Source: Gammaproteobacteria bacterium (GTDB lineage: Bacteria; Pseudomonadota; Gammaproteobacteria; Pseudomonadales; Azotimanducaceae). From it: a DNA stretch of 64,000 nt. Positions 9,011 through 16,652 of this stretch are shown here, one piece after another (position 1 is the first letter of the stretch; every line of letters begins with the position of its first letter). A program made the translations under genes and the position numbers. Where the stretch lies: contig VYDB01000010.1 of NCBI GenBank assembly GCA_009843635.1, positions 1-64,000 of the forward strand, written 5' to 3'. The notes beneath the pieces are model-generated. The model was not told the origin of the DNA. It saw nothing but the letters and a program-made list of their open reading frames with translations, and ran no database searches.

Positions 9011-10669
9011 TCAGTTCGGATAGTAGATGTACTCGTCGTCCGGCGACTCGGGCTGGTTCAGGTGCTTGTCGATCGACACCGGGTTCGAGGCCCGATGGGG
9101 CCAGCGCGGCGGCGCCTGCTCGGCGAGATGGGCCGCGAGCAGGGCGTCGAGTTCCCCCACCTTGTCGGGCCGGGTGGGGGCCAGGTTGTTCCGCTCGGTC
9201 GGGTCGGCGTGCAAGTCAAACAGCCACAGAAACTCATCGTTCGGCCCGCTGCGCTGCAGCTTCCAGCCCTGGTGCAGAACCACCCGGTAGTTGTCCTGGG
9301 TCCAGAACAGCGTCTCGTGGGGGACGCCCTCGGCCTCGCCGCGCACATGCGGCACCAGATCGACGCCGTCCATGACCCGGTCGCCCGGCATCGGCGCTCC
9401 GGCTGCAGCGGCGGCGGTGGCGTAGATGTCGAAGTGGTGCACCGGCTCGGCAAAGGTCTGTTGCGGGATGATCTGCGCTGGCCAACGCATCATGAACGGC
9501 ACGTGGATGCCGCCCTCGAAGAAGGTGATCTTCCAGCCGCGGAACGGTCGGTTCACGTCGGGCAGGCCCAAGTAGCCCGCGCCGCCGTTGTCGGACGTGA
9601 AGATCACCAGCGTGTTGTCCTCGAGGCCGTGCGCCCGAAGGGCGTCCAACACCCGCCCGACGCTCCGGTCCAGCCCCCGAATCATGCCGGCATAGGTGCG
9701 CTCGGTGTGGCTTTCGATGTGCGGATGGGCGTCGTAGTCCGCACGGGTGGATTGCAGCGGCGTATGGATGGCCCAATGGGCGAGATAGAGGAAGAACGGC
9801 CGGTTGCGGTTTGCTTCGATGACCTGCACGGCTTGGTCGGTGTAGTAGTCCGTCACATGACCTTGGGGCTCAAATGCCTGGCCGCCGTTGTACCGCACGC
9901 CGTACCCACCCATCGTCCACAAAAACCGATCGATCGGATCGAACCCCTGCTTGGCGTTCACCGCGTCGGGATGGTCCTCCGGCAGAAACAGCACGCCCTC
10001 CATCAGCAGGCTCTCGTCAAAGCCCTGATCGTAGGCCGCCATGCCGTTGCTTTCGCCAACGTGCCACTTGCCGATGTGGACCGTGTGGTAGCCCGCCGTC
10101 TTGAGCGTCTCCGCCAGCGTGACCTCGCTCGCTGGCATGCCCATGTCCTCCCACTCGACAAGCTCGAAATCCGGGTTGGGGATGGAGTCGCGGCGCGGCG
10201 TATCGTCCCCAGCGCGGGCCAGTTGGAGGAGGGGCGCCATCTGCGAAGGCGTCGGCGTGAACTCAAAGCCGAAGCGGGTCCCGTAGCGCCCGGAGAGGAT
10301 GGCCGCCCGCGACGGCGCACAGGTTCCATTGGCCGAGTAGCCGGAAGTGAAGTTCACGCCACCCTGCGCGATGGCATCGATGTGCGGCGTCTTGACCGTG
10401 CCGCCGCCAGCCCCGCCACCATTGGTCGATACGTCGTTCCAGCCCATGTCGTCGGCGAGGATGAGCACGATGTTCGGCGGCCGCTCGGACGGCGGCTGCG
10501 CCGGTTGCTCAGGGCCCCGCTGCCAAGCGACTTCCCGATTCGGCCCGATGTCACGGCCCAATTCCACCATTGCGCCAATTCCCCAGATGGCGATCTCGGC
10601 GCGATAGGCCAACGCAACGCCGATCAGCAGCGCCACTCCCAGCAAGACTCCAATGCCCCTGCGACCCAT
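9011..10669 (-). CDS. Type I sulfatase (arylsulfatase family), membrane-anchored or exported
   Basis: A 552-residue alkaline-phosphatase-fold sulfatase. Asp73-Asp74 (LILADDMGWND) and the formylglycine motif Cys117-Ala-Pro-Ser-Arg bind calcium and form the catalytic nucleophile. Further family motifs are HIGKWHVG, HWAIHTPL and FTSDNGG. Residues 5-21 form a hydrophobic N-terminal helix, so it is periplasmic or anchored. Activation would need a formylglycine-generating enzyme, not found here. It lies 16 bases after the cytochrome gene and probably ends the same transcript. The substrate is unknown; sulfated polysaccharides or lipids are possible. Confidence 0.9.
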   Translation of the reverse strand: MGRRGIGVLLGVALLIGVALAYRAEIAIWGIGAMVELGRDIGPNREVAWQRGPEQPAQPPSERPPNIVLILADDMGWNDVSTNGGGAGGGTVKTPHIDAIAQGGVNFTSGYSANGTCAPSRAAILSGRYGTRFGFEFTPTPSQMAPLLQLARAGDDTPRRDSIPNPDFELVEWEDMGMPASEVTLAETLKTAGYHTVHIGKWHVGESNGMAAYDQGFDESLLMEGVLFLPEDHPDAVNAKQGFDPIDRFLWTMGGYGVRYNGGQAFEPQGHVTDYYTDQAVQVIEANRNRPFFLYLAHWAIHTPLQSTRADYDAHPHIESHTERTYAGMIRGLDRSVGRVLDALRAHGLEDNTLVIFTSDNGGAGYLGLPDVNRPFRGWKITFFEGGIHVPFMMRWPAQIIPQQTFAEPVHHFDIYATAAAAAGAPMPGDRVMDGVDLVPHVRGEAEGVPHETLFWTQDNYRVVLHQGWKLQRSGPNDEFLWLFDLHADPTERNNLAPTRPDKVGELDALLAAHLAEQAPPRWPHRASNPVSIDKHLNQPESPDDEYIYYPN

Positions 10670-10685
10670 TCCCTTAACCCCTCGA

Positions 10686-11114
10686 TCAATTCCCCGAAAG
10701 CAACGCGATCTTCTGAATCAACGGCAGGCGCACGGCGTTCACGTCGCTCAAGGGCGCTGCCCGGTACTGGCCAACCTCCGCCGCCGTATAGGGCTCGAAG
10801 TCTTCGGGCAGTTGCGCGGCGCTGATTTCCAGGAGCATCCAGTTGAGCAGCTCGGCAAGGGCCGCATCATCCAAGGCGGCGTTGGCCGAACCAGGCACCT
10901 GCACCAGAAACGCCCGGCCACCCGGCACTTTGAGGAAGTTGCCGACAAAGTTCTTCATCTGCGGAATGTCGCCCACGCCCCCGCCATCCGGCAGGTGGCA
11001 GCCTTGGCAGTTCAGCATGTAGTTGATGCGCGCCCGGTCGGCGTTGAACGCCGGGCCTTCCGCAGCGGCCGAGGCGATACCCAGCGCCAGCAAAAGGCAG
11101 GCAAGTGAGCGCAT
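10686..11114 (-). CDS. Small periplasmic monohaem c-type cytochrome
   Basis: A 142-residue protein with a signal peptide (MRSLACLLLALGIASAAA) and one haem-binding motif C36-Q-G-C39-H40, followed by LPDGGGVGDIPQMKNFVGNFL. Upstream in-frame codons only read the antisense-frame shadow of the light-chain gene, so the start is the ATG eight bases after that gene. Its place right after the TTQ light-chain gene matches the monohaem cytochrome reported in the aralkylamine dehydrogenase cluster of Alcaligenes (recalled knowledge). It probably takes electrons from the dehydrogenase or from a blue copper carrier. Confidence 0.85.
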   Translation of the reverse strand: MRSLACLLLALGIASAAAEGPAFNADRARINYMLNCQGCHLPDGGGVGDIPQMKNFVGNFLKVPGGRAFLVQVPGSANAALDDAALAELLNWMLLEISAAQLPEDFEPYTAAEVGQYRAAPLSDVNAVRLPLIQKIALLSGN

Positions 11115-11122
11115 AGCCCCGC

Positions 11123-11683
11123 TTAGTCCAAGCCTTGGGCGATGATGATGGCCGTGGAGCAGTGGTACACCGCCGATTGGGTGCCTAGGCACCAGTTGAT
11201 GTCGTTGTTCTTCTGCGGCACGTACATGGGCAGGTCGCCCTCGTTGCGGTTGCACAGGCATTGCCCGCAGGGCGTTCTGCCGCAGCAGTCGTTGTAGGAG
11301 ACCACGTAGCTCTTGCCGTCCGCCGGGTTGTGGCAGGTGCCTATCCAGGTGATCGGCGACATCTCCGTGCCCGGTGGACAGGCGTTCTCGCTGCCGCCGC
11401 AACAACTGCACAGGAAGCCGTCGATGGCGCAGTAGCGCCAGTAGCCGCAGGATTCGGGATCGCCCTCCTCCGGCACGCCAGTGCCGGCCGGCACACTAGT
11501 GCCGGCCGGCACCCCGCTGGCAGCCTGGGCCCGGGCCACGGGCAGCAGGGGCAACACGGCGCCGCCCACCAAGGCACCGCCCAAGGTCTTGAGCCAGCCC
11601 CGGCGGCTGCTGCCCCGGGCGATGCCCCGGGCACGGCGCTCCGTCCAATGGTCGATGGCGTCGGCGAATCGAGTGAGGTTCAT
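11123..11683 (-). CDS. aauA: TTQ amine dehydrogenase light (beta) subunit, probably aralkylamine dehydrogenase
   Basis: The small catalytic subunit of a quinoprotein amine dehydrogenase. Trp113 (SPITWIG) and Trp164 (NDINWC) are the two tryptophans that crosslink into tryptophan tryptophylquinone; their 51-residue spacing equals that of known enzymes. Asp88 (AIDG) and Asp132 (YNDCCG) match the residues needed for TTQ formation and catalysis. The many cysteines form disulfides. A twin-arginine leader (SRRGWLK near residue 26) precedes a short VPAGT-rich linker. Its ATGA overlaps the mauD stop. Absence of mauF, mauC and mauG nearby favours aralkylamine over methylamine dehydrogenase. Confidence 0.92.
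   Translation of the reverse strand: MNLTRFADAIDHWTERRARGIARGSSRRGWLKTLGGALVGGAVLPLLPVARAQAASGVPAGTSVPAGTGVPEEGDPESCGYWRYCAIDGFLCSCCGGSENACPPGTEMSPITWIGTCHNPADGKSYVVSYNDCCGRTPCGQCLCNRNEGDLPMYVPQKNNDINWCLGTQSAVYHCSTAIIIAQGLD
11481..11512. repeat. Two copies of a 14-base perfect palindrome, 18-base period, inside the light-chain gene
   Basis: GTGCCGGCCGGCAC occurs at 11481-11494 and again at 11499-11512. The 18-base unit encodes a six-residue repeat built on VPAGT, in the linker between the Tat leader and the mature domain. It looks like a recent tandem duplication and could expand or contract without breaking the frame. Confidence 0.7.
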
Positions 11684-12381
11684 GTTTGCGTCCCCCCTGC
11701 CGGAACTTCGGCTTCGTAGTATGCGTCGTCAGCAAGCCGTTGCCCATCGTGCTGATCGGCTTGGTGGAAGGCCCCGTCGGCCTGTTGCTGCATGTAGTGC
11801 TGAATGGATGGCGCCTGCCGCTCCTTGGCTTCAAAGAGGCTCTCCAAGTGTTCGCGGGAGTTGACCAGGCCCAAGGAGGCGATGCGTCCCAGCTCGTCGA
11901 TCAACACCGCATAGGGCAGCTTCCCGACGCCATAGGATCGGCCGAGGCCTTCCGACAGGACATAGGGAAACTCGCCGATCCCCTGTTCGGCCACATAGGC
12001 CACATGCTCGGCGGCGCTGCCACCATCGCTGGCCAGCACGATGTCTACCCAGGATTCCGATTTCGCCACCGAGCGCAGCACCGGCAGCAGGGTCTTGCAC
12101 ACCGGGCAGTCGGGGGCCAGAAAGAAGATCAGGGTGGCGTGCGGCCAAGCGCCGGATTCGGGTTCACCGCCCAGGGTCAGCGCGGCGCCGTTCAGGGCCT
12201 CCACGGTGATCTCCGGAGCCGGATCCCCAGGCTTTAGCACCTCGTTGACCATCAACGCACCCGCCGGCGCGATTCGTTCAAACAACGCCCCCACTTGCCG
12301 GGCCAGCGCATAGACCAAGCCCGCCAGCAGAATCAGGCCTGCCCAGAGGGCCAGGTTGGAGGCGATCAGGAACTCACCCAT
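11680..12381 (-). CDS. mauD: MauD-like thiol-disulfide oxidoreductase for amine dehydrogenase maturation
   Basis: A 233-residue protein with one N-terminal membrane helix (LALWAGLILLAGLVYALA) and a thioredoxin-like domain with a CPVC active site (Cys92 and Cys95). MauD is needed to form the six disulfides of the TTQ light chain in the periplasm. I choose the ATG with GGAG six bases upstream over a GTG 18 bases earlier. It overlaps both neighbours by a few bases, in the conserved order heavy chain, E, D, light chain. Confidence 0.88.
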   Translation of the reverse strand: MGEFLIASNLALWAGLILLAGLVYALARQVGALFERIAPAGALMVNEVLKPGDPAPEITVEALNGAALTLGGEPESGAWPHATLIFFLAPDCPVCKTLLPVLRSVAKSESWVDIVLASDGGSAAEHVAYVAEQGIGEFPYVLSEGLGRSYGVGKLPYAVLIDELGRIASLGLVNSREHLESLFEAKERQAPSIQHYMQQQADGAFHQADQHDGQRLADDAYYEAEVPAGGTQT

Positions 12382-12910
12382 GAACGGCTCCGAGTTCACG
12401 GCCTTGGTTGGCGAGCAGTTGATTGCCCGCCGCGTAGCCCAGCCACAGCGAGGCGGTCATCAAGGCGGCCAGGACGGCGCCAGCCCAGCCACCGGCAGCG
12501 GCGGATGGGGTGGTCAGCCATGGCGCGCAAGCCAGCAGCGCCAGCAGGCCGTTGCGCAGCAGCAGCCAGCCGGACAGGGGCGTGGCCTCGCCGCCGCAGC
12601 CGCAATCCATCGACGTCCTGCCCCGGCCATAGAGGTTGAGGGCAATCGCGGCGCCGTACAGCAGCAGCAGGCCCGCAGCCAACGCCCCGCCCAGCCAACG
12701 CCACGGCGGCACGATCAGCATCACGCAGACCGCGCACTCCAAAGCCACGACCAAAGGCGCGGCAAGGGGCACCACCGGCGGCGGCATGATCCGATACTGA
12801 TCCAGGATGCCGCGAAACTCCAAGTGGTTTTTGACCTTGTGGACAGCGGCAATGGCGAAGACGCCCGCCAGGGCCCAACTCGCCGCATCGGCCATTACAG
12901 CGCGCAACAT
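12374..12910 (-). CDS. mauE: MauE-like membrane protein for amine dehydrogenase maturation
   Basis: An integral membrane protein with about four to five hydrophobic segments and a short loop with the motif DCGCGG, both typical of MauE/DoxX-related proteins that work with MauD in exporting and folding the light chain. The exact start is uncertain: ATG codons at 12910 and 12895 and a GTG at 12937 are all in frame, none with a good Shine-Dalgarno. The 12910 start avoids long overlap with the heavy-chain gene. Position between heavy chain and mauD supports the assignment. Confidence 0.82.
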   Translation of the reverse strand: MLRAVMADAASWALAGVFAIAAVHKVKNHLEFRGILDQYRIMPPPVVPLAAPLVVALECAVCVMLIVPPWRWLGGALAAGLLLLYGAAIALNLYGRGRTSMDCGCGGEATPLSGWLLLRNGLLALLACAPWLTTPSAAAGGWAGAVLAALMTASLWLGYAAGNQLLANQGRELGAVHG

Positions 12911-12917
12911 GAGGAAT

Positions 12918-14096
12918 CTAACGCACCCCGCGCACAATGAATGGGGTTTGGGTGGAGACGGCCAGGGTCTTCACCATTTCGCCGGTGTCGGTGCTGTAGG
13001 TCTCCAGTTGAAGTTCGCCGTTGGTCACCACCAGCAGGGGCTGCTCGGCGTTGGATACCCCCACGGAAATCCCCCAATTGGGCAGGGGAATGCGCATGAT
13101 CCGCTTTTTCGCCGCCGCGTCGAACACCCAAACCTCGCCGCCGCCGTCCTTGTGGCTGCCATCGGTGCCGTTGGGGTTCATCAGCACGTAGAGGCGGCCA
13201 AGGTGGTCGGCGGCAACCAGTTGCCAGCCGCCGGGACGCCAGCCTGCAGCCTTTTCCTCGGCGTTGGCCAAGGGCCAACGCTCGCCAGGCACGGCCGCAT
13301 CGCCGCTTAAGTCAACCGGCAGCACATCACCCTTGAACGTGGGAAAGTAGGCCACGCCGCCAGTGATGCCGGCTTTTTCAAACATGGGGTCTGATTGGTC
13401 GGCAAAGACTGCGGCGCTGCGCACTGAAGCCGCGCTCGCCCCGCCATCGCTCAAGGCGGTGGTCAGGAAGGCACCGTCGCTGCACAGCGACGTGATGCCC
13501 GAATCGCCCGTGGGAATGGCCAGCGAGCAGCCCGCGATGCCGTGCTCGGCAACGAACTCGCGCTTCTCCAGATCGACCACCGTGAGCGATTGGCCAGGCG
13601 TGAAGTTGTACACCACCAGCAGCTTGTCCTCGGCCACCAGACCGGTTGCGAGGCGCTCCGGCATCGAAGACAGCTTGCGCGGCGGGATGATGATCTCGCC
13701 GCTCACTTCAAGGTTTGCCGCGTCATAGATGGTGACCACGTCGGTGCGCTCGCCGCCCCGCCCGCCCCTGGAGAAGAAGGACTCGATCACGTAGTGCTCG
13801 CTGCGGCCCGCACTTTGCTCGTAGTGAGCGATGAAATCGGCCGACAGCATGCCGCGCAACTGCCCGCCCACGGTCTCGGCCCGCGGATCGACGAACAGGT
13901 AACGGCCCTCGCGCATGTGGAAGAAGGTGGCGTCATGCACCACCAGCCAATGCTCGGGATAGGTGGCCGGCAGGCTGAGGTTGACGTTCATCGGTTCCGG
14001 AGCGAAGTCGGCAGCGGCCGTGCCCGTCATGAGCAGCGCGGCTGCTCCCTTGAGCCAGCGTGTGGGGAGGAAGCTTGGAGTCAGCCAGTGCTTCAT
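12918..14096 (-). CDS. aauB: TTQ amine dehydrogenase heavy (alpha) subunit
   Basis: A 392-residue exported protein with a signal peptide (residues about 14-29, ending TGTAAA). Its repetitive beta-rich sequence fits the seven-bladed propeller of methylamine and aralkylamine dehydrogenase large subunits; EVWVFDAAAKKRIMRIPLPN and the terminal STQTPFIVRGVR are typical. It scaffolds two light chains in a periplasmic heterotetramer that oxidises primary amines to aldehydes and ammonia. It is first of the aau/mau genes and starts 22 bases after the sqdB stop, so it probably lacks its own promoter. Confidence 0.9.
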   Translation of the reverse strand: MKHWLTPSFLPTRWLKGAAALLMTGTAAADFAPEPMNVNLSLPATYPEHWLVVHDATFFHMREGRYLFVDPRAETVGGQLRGMLSADFIAHYEQSAGRSEHYVIESFFSRGGRGGERTDVVTIYDAANLEVSGEIIIPPRKLSSMPERLATGLVAEDKLLVVYNFTPGQSLTVVDLEKREFVAEHGIAGCSLAIPTGDSGITSLCSDGAFLTTALSDGGASAASVRSAAVFADQSDPMFEKAGITGGVAYFPTFKGDVLPVDLSGDAAVPGERWPLANAEEKAAGWRPGGWQLVAADHLGRLYVLMNPNGTDGSHKDGGGEVWVFDAAAKKRIMRIPLPNWGISVGVSNAEQPLLVVTNGELQLETYSTDTGEMVKTLAVSTQTPFIVRGVR

Positions 14097-14118
14097 GCGG
14101 AATGCCCTCGTAGTTCTC

Positions 14119-15360
14119 TTACGATCTTAGGTGTTCATTGACGCGCTTGGCCCTGTGCAGGCCTGCGGTGCCCGGGTCTGCACAAGCCTTGGCGATGTCC
14201 TGGGTCCATGCGGATACACAGGGTATCCGGTCGCGATCGCAGCGATCCGCGTACCGGCCCGCGATCTCGGTGACCTCCCGCAGCAGGCCCTCGCGCAAGG
14301 TGGTGGGCTTAAGCCCCAAGCCCAACAAGCCGTTGTTGGTGGCCTCCAGATCATTGGCGTCGGCCTCCCGGCGCGGGTTCGGCACATGCTCGATGCGGGC
14401 GCCGGTGAGGTTGGACACCAGCTTCGCCAAGTCAATCAGCCGATGGGTTTCGGTAAGCTGGTTGAGGATCTTGACGCGCTCACCGGGCACCGGGGGGTTG
14501 GCGATCGCCAGTTCGATGCAGCGCACGGTGTCCTGGATGTGGATGAAGGCCCGGGTTTGCCCGCCGCTGCCGTGCACGGTAAGCGGGTAGTCGATGGCGG
14601 CCTGCATGAGGAAGCGATTGAGCACCGTGCCGTAGTCGCCGTCGTAGTCGAAGCGGTTGATCAGACGTTCATCCAGCCGCGTCTCCCGAGTCTGCGTGCC
14701 CCAGACGATGCCTTGGTGCAGGTCGGTGATGCGCACCGCGTCATTCTTGTTGTAGAAGGCGAAAAACAACTGGTCCTGGGTCTTGGTGACGTGGTAGATG
14801 CTGCCGGGATTGGGCGGATAGAGGATTTCCTGCTCCACCTCGGCGCCGTCCTCCGCGGTCATCTTCACCCGCAGGTACCCCTCCGGCAGCTTCACGCCCA
14901 CCGACGAGTAGCCGTACACGCCCATGGTGCCAAGGTGCACCAGGTGAACGTCCTGCCCGCTCTCGACGATGGCGGAAAGCACGTTGTTGGTGGCGTTGAG
15001 GTTGTTGGCCACCGTGTAGCGCTTGTGCCAGGACGACTTCATCGAGTACGGCGCCGCCCGCTGCTCGGCAAAGTGAACGATGCTGTCCGGGCGCACCTCA
15101 TTGATGAGCTGCACGAGGCGGTCGTATTGCGCCGCCACGTCAAGACGCTCGAAGGCAATCGACTTGCCGGTCACCTCCCGCCAAGCGGCAAGCCGGACGC
15201 TTAAGGGTTGAATGGGGGTGAGGCTTTGCACCTCGAGCTCGTTGTCGATGTTGCGCCGGGAGAAGTTGTCGACGATGGTGACGTCATGCCCGCGGGTCGA
15301 TAAGTGCAAGGCGCTCGGCCAGCCGCAGAAGCCGTCGCCGCCGAGAACAATGACCCTCAT
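14119..15360 (-). CDS. sqdB: UDP-sulfoquinovose synthase
   Basis: An extended SDR epimerase/dehydratase of the SQD1/SqdB family that makes UDP-sulfoquinovose from UDP-glucose and sulfite. The NAD-binding motif is GGDGFCG (residues 7-13); catalytic Thr145 (LGTMGVYG) and the Tyr189-x3-Lys193 pair (YHVTK) are present. The diagnostic segments NFSRRNIDNELEVQSLTPI and HFAEQRAAPYSM match this family closely. Length (413) is normal. A glycosyltransferase gene 13 bases upstream completes a two-gene SQDG pathway. Confidence 0.93.
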   Translation of the reverse strand: MRVIVLGGDGFCGWPSALHLSTRGHDVTIVDNFSRRNIDNELEVQSLTPIQPLSVRLAAWREVTGKSIAFERLDVAAQYDRLVQLINEVRPDSIVHFAEQRAAPYSMKSSWHKRYTVANNLNATNNVLSAIVESGQDVHLVHLGTMGVYGYSSVGVKLPEGYLRVKMTAEDGAEVEQEILYPPNPGSIYHVTKTQDQLFFAFYNKNDAVRITDLHQGIVWGTQTRETRLDERLINRFDYDGDYGTVLNRFLMQAAIDYPLTVHGSGGQTRAFIHIQDTVRCIELAIANPPVPGERVKILNQLTETHRLIDLAKLVSNLTGARIEHVPNPRREADANDLEATNNGLLGLGLKPTTLREGLLREVTEIAGRYADRCDRDRIPCVSAWTQDIAKACADPGTAGLHRAKRVNEHLRS

Positions 15361-15373
15361 GCCGTCCCCCCTT

Positions 15374-16405
15374 CTATTCCTGCACCGCCGCCTTCGCGGG
15401 GACCGTTGATTCTACCGCAACCAAATTGTGCAGAAACTGGCGGGCGGACACGCCCCAATCGAAGTTCGCCGCGTGCGCCAGGCAGGCCTCGGCCGGAATG
15501 TTCAGCGCCCCGTCGATGGCGGCGGCAAGGTTCTCGTCCAGAACGCCCGCGCCGCTGGTGCCAATGACGTCGCCCGGCCCCGGCACCGGATAAGCGGCCA
15601 CCGGGATGCCGCAAGCCAGCGCTTCCAGCATCACCAAGCCCAACGTATCGGTCTTGGAAGGAAAGACAAACACGTCAGCGGCGCAGTAGTGCGCCACCAA
15701 TGCCTCGCCCATCCGCGGGCCGAGGAACACCGCCTTGGGGAAGCGCCGCTCCAGGGCGGCCCGCGCCGGGCCGTCGCCCACCAACACCTTGGTGCCAGGC
15801 CGGTCAATGCCCAGAAAGGCCTCGATGTTCTTTTCCACGGCCAGCCGCCCAACGTACATAAGTATCGGGCCGGGCAGATTCAGCTTGGCGGGCGCAATGG
15901 GCCGAAACAAGGCCGTGTCCACTCCCCTGATCCAGCGCACCACCGACGGGATGCCATGCTCGCGAAGCAGCCCATCAAGGGTCGAGGTGGAGCACATGGT
16001 GTGTGCCGCCGCGTTGTGAAAGCGCCGCAGCAGCGCGTAGGACCAGCGTTCTGGAAACCCGGCACGCAGCTTGAGATAGAGCGGAAACAAGGTGTGGAAG
16101 GAAGTAGTGAAGCGCAAATCGCGCCGCCCGAGCCAATGGCGCGCGCACCAGCCAAGCGGCCCTTCGGTGGCAATGTGCACCGCGTCCGGCGCAAAGGCTT
16201 CGATCAGGCGCCCCACCCGGCTCGGCCGGGTCAGCGCCAGCCTGATTTCGGGGTAGGTCGGGCAGGGGACGGTGCGGAATCGATCCGGGCCGAGCACCTC
16301 CACTTCGTGGCCCATGCCCACCAGCCGCTCCCGGGTGGTGGACAGCGCCCGCACGACGCCGTTCAGTTGCGGCAGCCAAGCGTCGCTGACGATCAGAATG
16401 CGCAT
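15374..16405 (-). CDS. GT4 glycosyltransferase, probable sulfoquinovosyl-diacylglycerol synthase (SqdX-like)
   Basis: A 343-residue GT-B fold. The N-terminal donor-independent half starts RILIVSDAWLPQLNGVVRALS; the C-terminal half has the GT4 motif KTDTLGLVMLEALACGIPVAAY and the VGRLAVEKN strand. This sequence type covers SQD2/SqdX and PimB/MgtA-like enzymes. Its tight linkage to sqdB makes transfer of sulfoquinovose to diacylglycerol the best guess. It is probably the first gene of the eight-gene minus-strand operon, with its promoter in the 247 bases before 16653. A different lipid acceptor cannot be excluded. Confidence 0.78.
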   Translation of the reverse strand: MRILIVSDAWLPQLNGVVRALSTTRERLVGMGHEVEVLGPDRFRTVPCPTYPEIRLALTRPSRVGRLIEAFAPDAVHIATEGPLGWCARHWLGRRDLRFTTSFHTLFPLYLKLRAGFPERWSYALLRRFHNAAAHTMCSTSTLDGLLREHGIPSVVRWIRGVDTALFRPIAPAKLNLPGPILMYVGRLAVEKNIEAFLGIDRPGTKVLVGDGPARAALERRFPKAVFLGPRMGEALVAHYCAADVFVFPSKTDTLGLVMLEALACGIPVAAYPVPGPGDVIGTSGAGVLDENLAAAIDGALNIPAEACLAHAANFDWGVSARQFLHNLVAVESTVPAKAAVQE

Positions 16406-16585
16406 GTCAGGCGCGGACCGCCGTTAGGTGAAGATCAAGCCACCAATGTTGCAGGCCAGTGGGGATTTGCGCGCTTCCTAGACGACGCCATTCGGAAAAA
16501 CCAAGCGATGAGTTGAGGATAACACTAGTCTTCCTGATCGCGGGGCAAGGTTGTCACATGAATCACCTGTTGCGCCCGGCTCCGT

Positions 16586-16603
16586 GCGCCGCCAAGGCGG
16601 CGC
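16586..16603. promoter_or_regulatory. GC-rich palindrome between divergent genes
   Basis: A perfect inverted repeat GCGCCGCC-AA-GGCGGCGC lies in the 247-base space between the glycosyltransferase and DUF3604 genes, about 50 bases before the latter. It could be an operator shared by the divergent units or a small hairpin. I see no clear -35/-10 pair beside it. Confidence 0.35.
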
Positions 16604-16652
16604 TTCCACTTGTGGATCCTAGGCATCGCCTCGTTAGGTTATCCTCACCGAC

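Noticed and set aside
9062..10825. Long plus-strand open frame of 587 codons opposite the sulfatase
   Set aside because: It is antisense to a gene with complete sulfatase motifs; its His/Arg/Val-rich translation matches no fold and reflects GC-rich codon positions.
11115..11411. N-terminal extension of the cytochrome gene
   Set aside because: The extra 99 residues read the light-chain gene in the wrong frame; the signal peptide begins at 11114.
14131..15204. Plus-strand open frame of 357 codons opposite sqdB
   Set aside because: Mirror frame of a strongly conserved UDP-sulfoquinovose synthase; composition is typical of a shadow.
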